Positions 5,173 to 6,866 of a stretch of 6,866 nt of DNA are shown here, piece after piece. The stretch lies in contig JAAZJE010000060.1 in the NCBI GenBank assembly GCA_012800515.1, forward strand, positions 1-6,866, written 5' to 3'. Positions within the stretch are counted from its first letter, which is position 1; every line of letters begins with the position of its first letter. A program made the position numbers and the translations under genes. This DNA is from Clostridiaceae bacterium. GTDB lineage: Bacteria > Bacillota > Clostridia > Saccharofermentanales > Fastidiosipilaceae. The notes under the pieces are model-generated. The model was not told where the DNA came from and searched no databases. It saw only the letters and a list, made by a program, of their open reading frames with translations.

Positions 5173-6866
5173 GTGAGTAATTTAGTTAAAGTCACAGTAA
5201 ATGATATTCCCGTGATGGTTCCCGCCGATTCGACCATTTTGGAAGCGGCGCGGAAGGCCGGAGTGTATATTCCCACCTTATGCCATCTGTCTATGCCGCA
5301 GTTCAACGTCGAATGCGTCAGTTCCTCGTGCCGGGTCTGTCTGGTCGAGGTCGAAGGTGTGCCGCGTCTGGTAACTTCATGTTCCGAGAAAGTCCGCGAC
5401 AATATGGTCGTGCGCACGGACACCGTTCGTGCCGTTCAGGCCCGCCGCACCAGCGTCGAGCTGTTGCTCTCGAACCATCCGCAGTCCTGCCTGACCTGCG
5501 CCAAGAACCTGGACTGCGAGCTCCAGAAGCTCGCCGCCGAATTGAACGTGCGTGACGTTCCCTATCGCGGCAAGCGCTCCCACTTTCCCGAGGACAAGAG
5601 CTCCTGCGCCATCATGAAAACCCCGGACAAGTGCATTATGTGCCGCCGCTGTGAGGTCATGTGCAACGAAGTACAGACCGTCGGCGTACTCTCGGCGCTT
5701 TCGCGCGGTTTCGACTCGGTCGTCGGCACCGCCTTCCAGATGGATCTGAACGATACCAGTTGTACCTTCTGCGGTCAGTGCGTCGCCGTCTGCCCGACCG
5801 GAGCCCTGACGGAGATCTCCGCCATCGATCGCGTCTGGCGCGCCCTGCACGACAGCTCCAAGCACGTAATCGTCCAGATCGCCCCCGCCGTGCGTGTGGC
5901 AATCGGCGAAATGTTCGGTATGCCGGCCGGAACGATCGCAACCGGCAAGATCGCCGCCGCTCTGCGCCGTTTGGGCTTTGACGGGATCTTTGATACCGAC
6001 TGGGCCGCCGACCTGACCATCATGGAAGAAGCTTCTGAACTGGTTCACCGCATTCAGCACGGCGGAGTACTGCCGATCCTTACCTCCTGTTGCCCGGCCT
6101 GGGTGAAATTCATCGAAACCCAATTCCCCGATATGCTCGACATTCCTTCGACCTGCTGCTCGCCGCATATCATGCTGGGCGCGATGGCCAAGAGCTATTA
6201 CGCCGCCAAGAAGGGCCTGCACGCCGAGGACATCGTCGTTGTTTCGATCATGCCCTGTCTGGCGAAGAAGGCCGAGGCAGCGCGTCCAGAACTGAGCCAT
6301 AAGGGCGTGCCGGACGTCGACATCGTCATTTCGACCCGCGAGTTCGGTCACATGCTCCATGAGTTAGGCATCAATCTCGCTCTTCTGCCGGACGAGGACT
6401 TCGACAACATTATGGGTGAATCGACCGGTGCTTCGGTTATCTTCGGAACGACCGGCGGCGTCATTGAAGCGGCCTGCCGTACGGCTTATGAGTGGCTCAC
6501 CGGCGAGGAGCTGGAGAACGTCGAGTTCCAGTCGCTACGTGGTCTCGAAGGCATTCGCGAGGCGACGATTGAGATCGGTGATCTCTCTCTGCGCATCGGC
6601 ATCGCCCACGGACTGGGCAATGCGCGCCGTCTGCTCGAGGGTCTGCGCGACGGAACTTACCAGTTCGACGCCATTGAAATCATGGCCTGCCCCGGCGGCT
6701 GTATCGGCGGCGGCGGACAGCCCTTCCACCACGGTGATATGGAAATCATTCTCAAGCGTCAGGAAGCGATTTATCGCGAGGATCGCAATAAGAAGATCCG
6801 CCTGAGCCATAAGAACCCGATGGTCATCAGACTCTACGAAGAGTATCTGGGCGAGCCCTACGGCGA
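5173..6866 (+). CDS. hydA: HydA, catalytic H-cluster subunit of group A [FeFe] hydrogenase (3' end off the window)
   Basis: HydA reduces protons to H2 (or oxidises H2) at the H-cluster with electrons relayed through its Fe-S chain. The frame runs open to the right edge for 564 codons from a GTG start. In order: a plant-type [2Fe-2S] domain (C37, C53, C56, C70); a His-ligated [4Fe-4S] site (H102, C106, C109, C115); two [4Fe-4S] motifs (C154/C157/C160/C164 and C197/C200/C203/C207); then the H-cluster domain with T-S-C-C-P-A-W (304-310), M-P-C-L-A-K-K-A-E (360-368) and E-I-M-A-C-P-G-G-C (502-510) leading into G-G-G-G-Q-P. H-cluster ligands would be C307, C362, C506 and C510. From memory of Clostridium CpI numbering plus 7, the proton-path residues C306, E286, E289 and S326 are all present. 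The sequence stops near the usual end of this domain (Y-E-E-Y-L-G-E-P), so any C-terminal thioredoxin-like [2Fe-2S] domain as in Thermotoga HydA is not visible. It follows hydB by 10 bases. Confidence 0.95.
   Translation, partial: MSNLVKVTVNDIPVMVPADSTILEAARKAGVYIPTLCHLSMPQFNVECVSSSCRVCLVEVEGVPRLVTSCSEKVRDNMVVRTDTVRAVQARRTSVELLLSNHPQSCLTCAKNLDCELQKLAAELNVRDVPYRGKRSHFPEDKSSCAIMKTPDKCIMCRRCEVMCNEVQTVGVLSALSRGFDSVVGTAFQMDLNDTSCTFCGQCVAVCPTGALTEISAIDRVWRALHDSSKHVIVQIAPAVRVAIGEMFGMPAGTIATGKIAAALRRLGFDGIFDTDWAADLTIMEEASELVHRIQHGGVLPILTSCCPAWVKFIETQFPDMLDIPSTCCSPHIMLGAMAKSYYAAKKGLHAEDIVVVSIMPCLAKKAEAARPELSHKGVPDVDIVISTREFGHMLHELGINLALLPDEDFDNIMGESTGASVIFGTTGGVIEAACRTAYEWLTGEELENVEFQSLRGLEGIREATIEIGDLSLRIGIAHGLGNARRLLEGLRDGTYQFDAIEIMACPGGCIGGGGQPFHHGDMEIILKRQEAIYREDRNKKIRLSHKNPMVIRLYEEYLGEPYG

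Noticed and set aside
5280..5981. Short + strand frames inside hydA (around 5280..5555 and 5661..5981)
   Set aside because: They are out of frame with hydA, Arg-rich and motif-free; the true hydA frame runs unbroken through this stretch from the GTG at 5173.
5377..6360. Open frame of 327 codons on the - strand
   Set aside because: It is antisense to hydA across its Fe-S and H-cluster motifs. It shows Gly/Asp/Ala-rich composition without motifs, as expected of a codon-bias shadow.

Overview
The window carries two adjacent gene blocks on the + strand. They come from what looks like an anaerobic, fermentative bacterium with moderately GC-rich coding DNA and AT-rich spacers. The first block (1..2557) is a complete three-gene ABC importer of the nitrate/sulfonate/taurine/thiamine-precursor (NMT1/SsuA-like) class: a lipoprotein substrate-binding protein whose start lies just off the left edge, a membrane permease and an ATPase. 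The genes overlap by 11 and 8 bases, so they form one translationally coupled operon. The second block (2741..6866) encodes a heteromeric [FeFe] hydrogenase in the order hydC-hydB-hydA, matching the Thermotoga maritima type: a NuoE-like subunit, a NuoF-like flavoprotein and the catalytic H-cluster subunit, which is cut by the right edge.

The two blocks are separated by 183 bases (2558..2740). This spacer has no recognisable intrinsic terminator. It does contain a strong extended -10 promoter (TGGTATAAT) and two small hairpins in the predicted leader of hydC, so the hydrogenase operon probably has its own promoter, although read-through from the transporter cannot be excluded.

How the genes work together: HydC (one [2Fe-2S]), HydB (FMN, NAD(H) site, one [2Fe-2S] and three [4Fe-4S] motifs) and HydA (one [2Fe-2S], a His-ligated [4Fe-4S], two [4Fe-4S] and the H-cluster) would form a cytoplasmic complex linking NADH, and possibly reduced ferredoxin, to H2 production. 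Sequence alone does not settle whether it is electron-bifurcating or simply NADH-dependent. The transporter's substrate is unknown, and its link to the hydrogenase is adjacency only.

Taxon: the Pro/Thr/Gln-rich linker after the lipoprotein cysteine resembles lipoproteins of Anaerolineae-type Chloroflexota, and the hydrogenase type is also common in Clostridia, Thermotogae and other anaerobes. This is a weak inference. I found no RNA genes, insertion sequences, CRISPR arrays or phage genes. The window is mostly a recognisable energy-metabolism locus. Its less ordinary points are a 36-bp tandem repeat coding for the permease tail, unusual residues near the H-cluster and in the first [2Fe-2S] domain of HydA, and the transporter-hydrogenase pairing.
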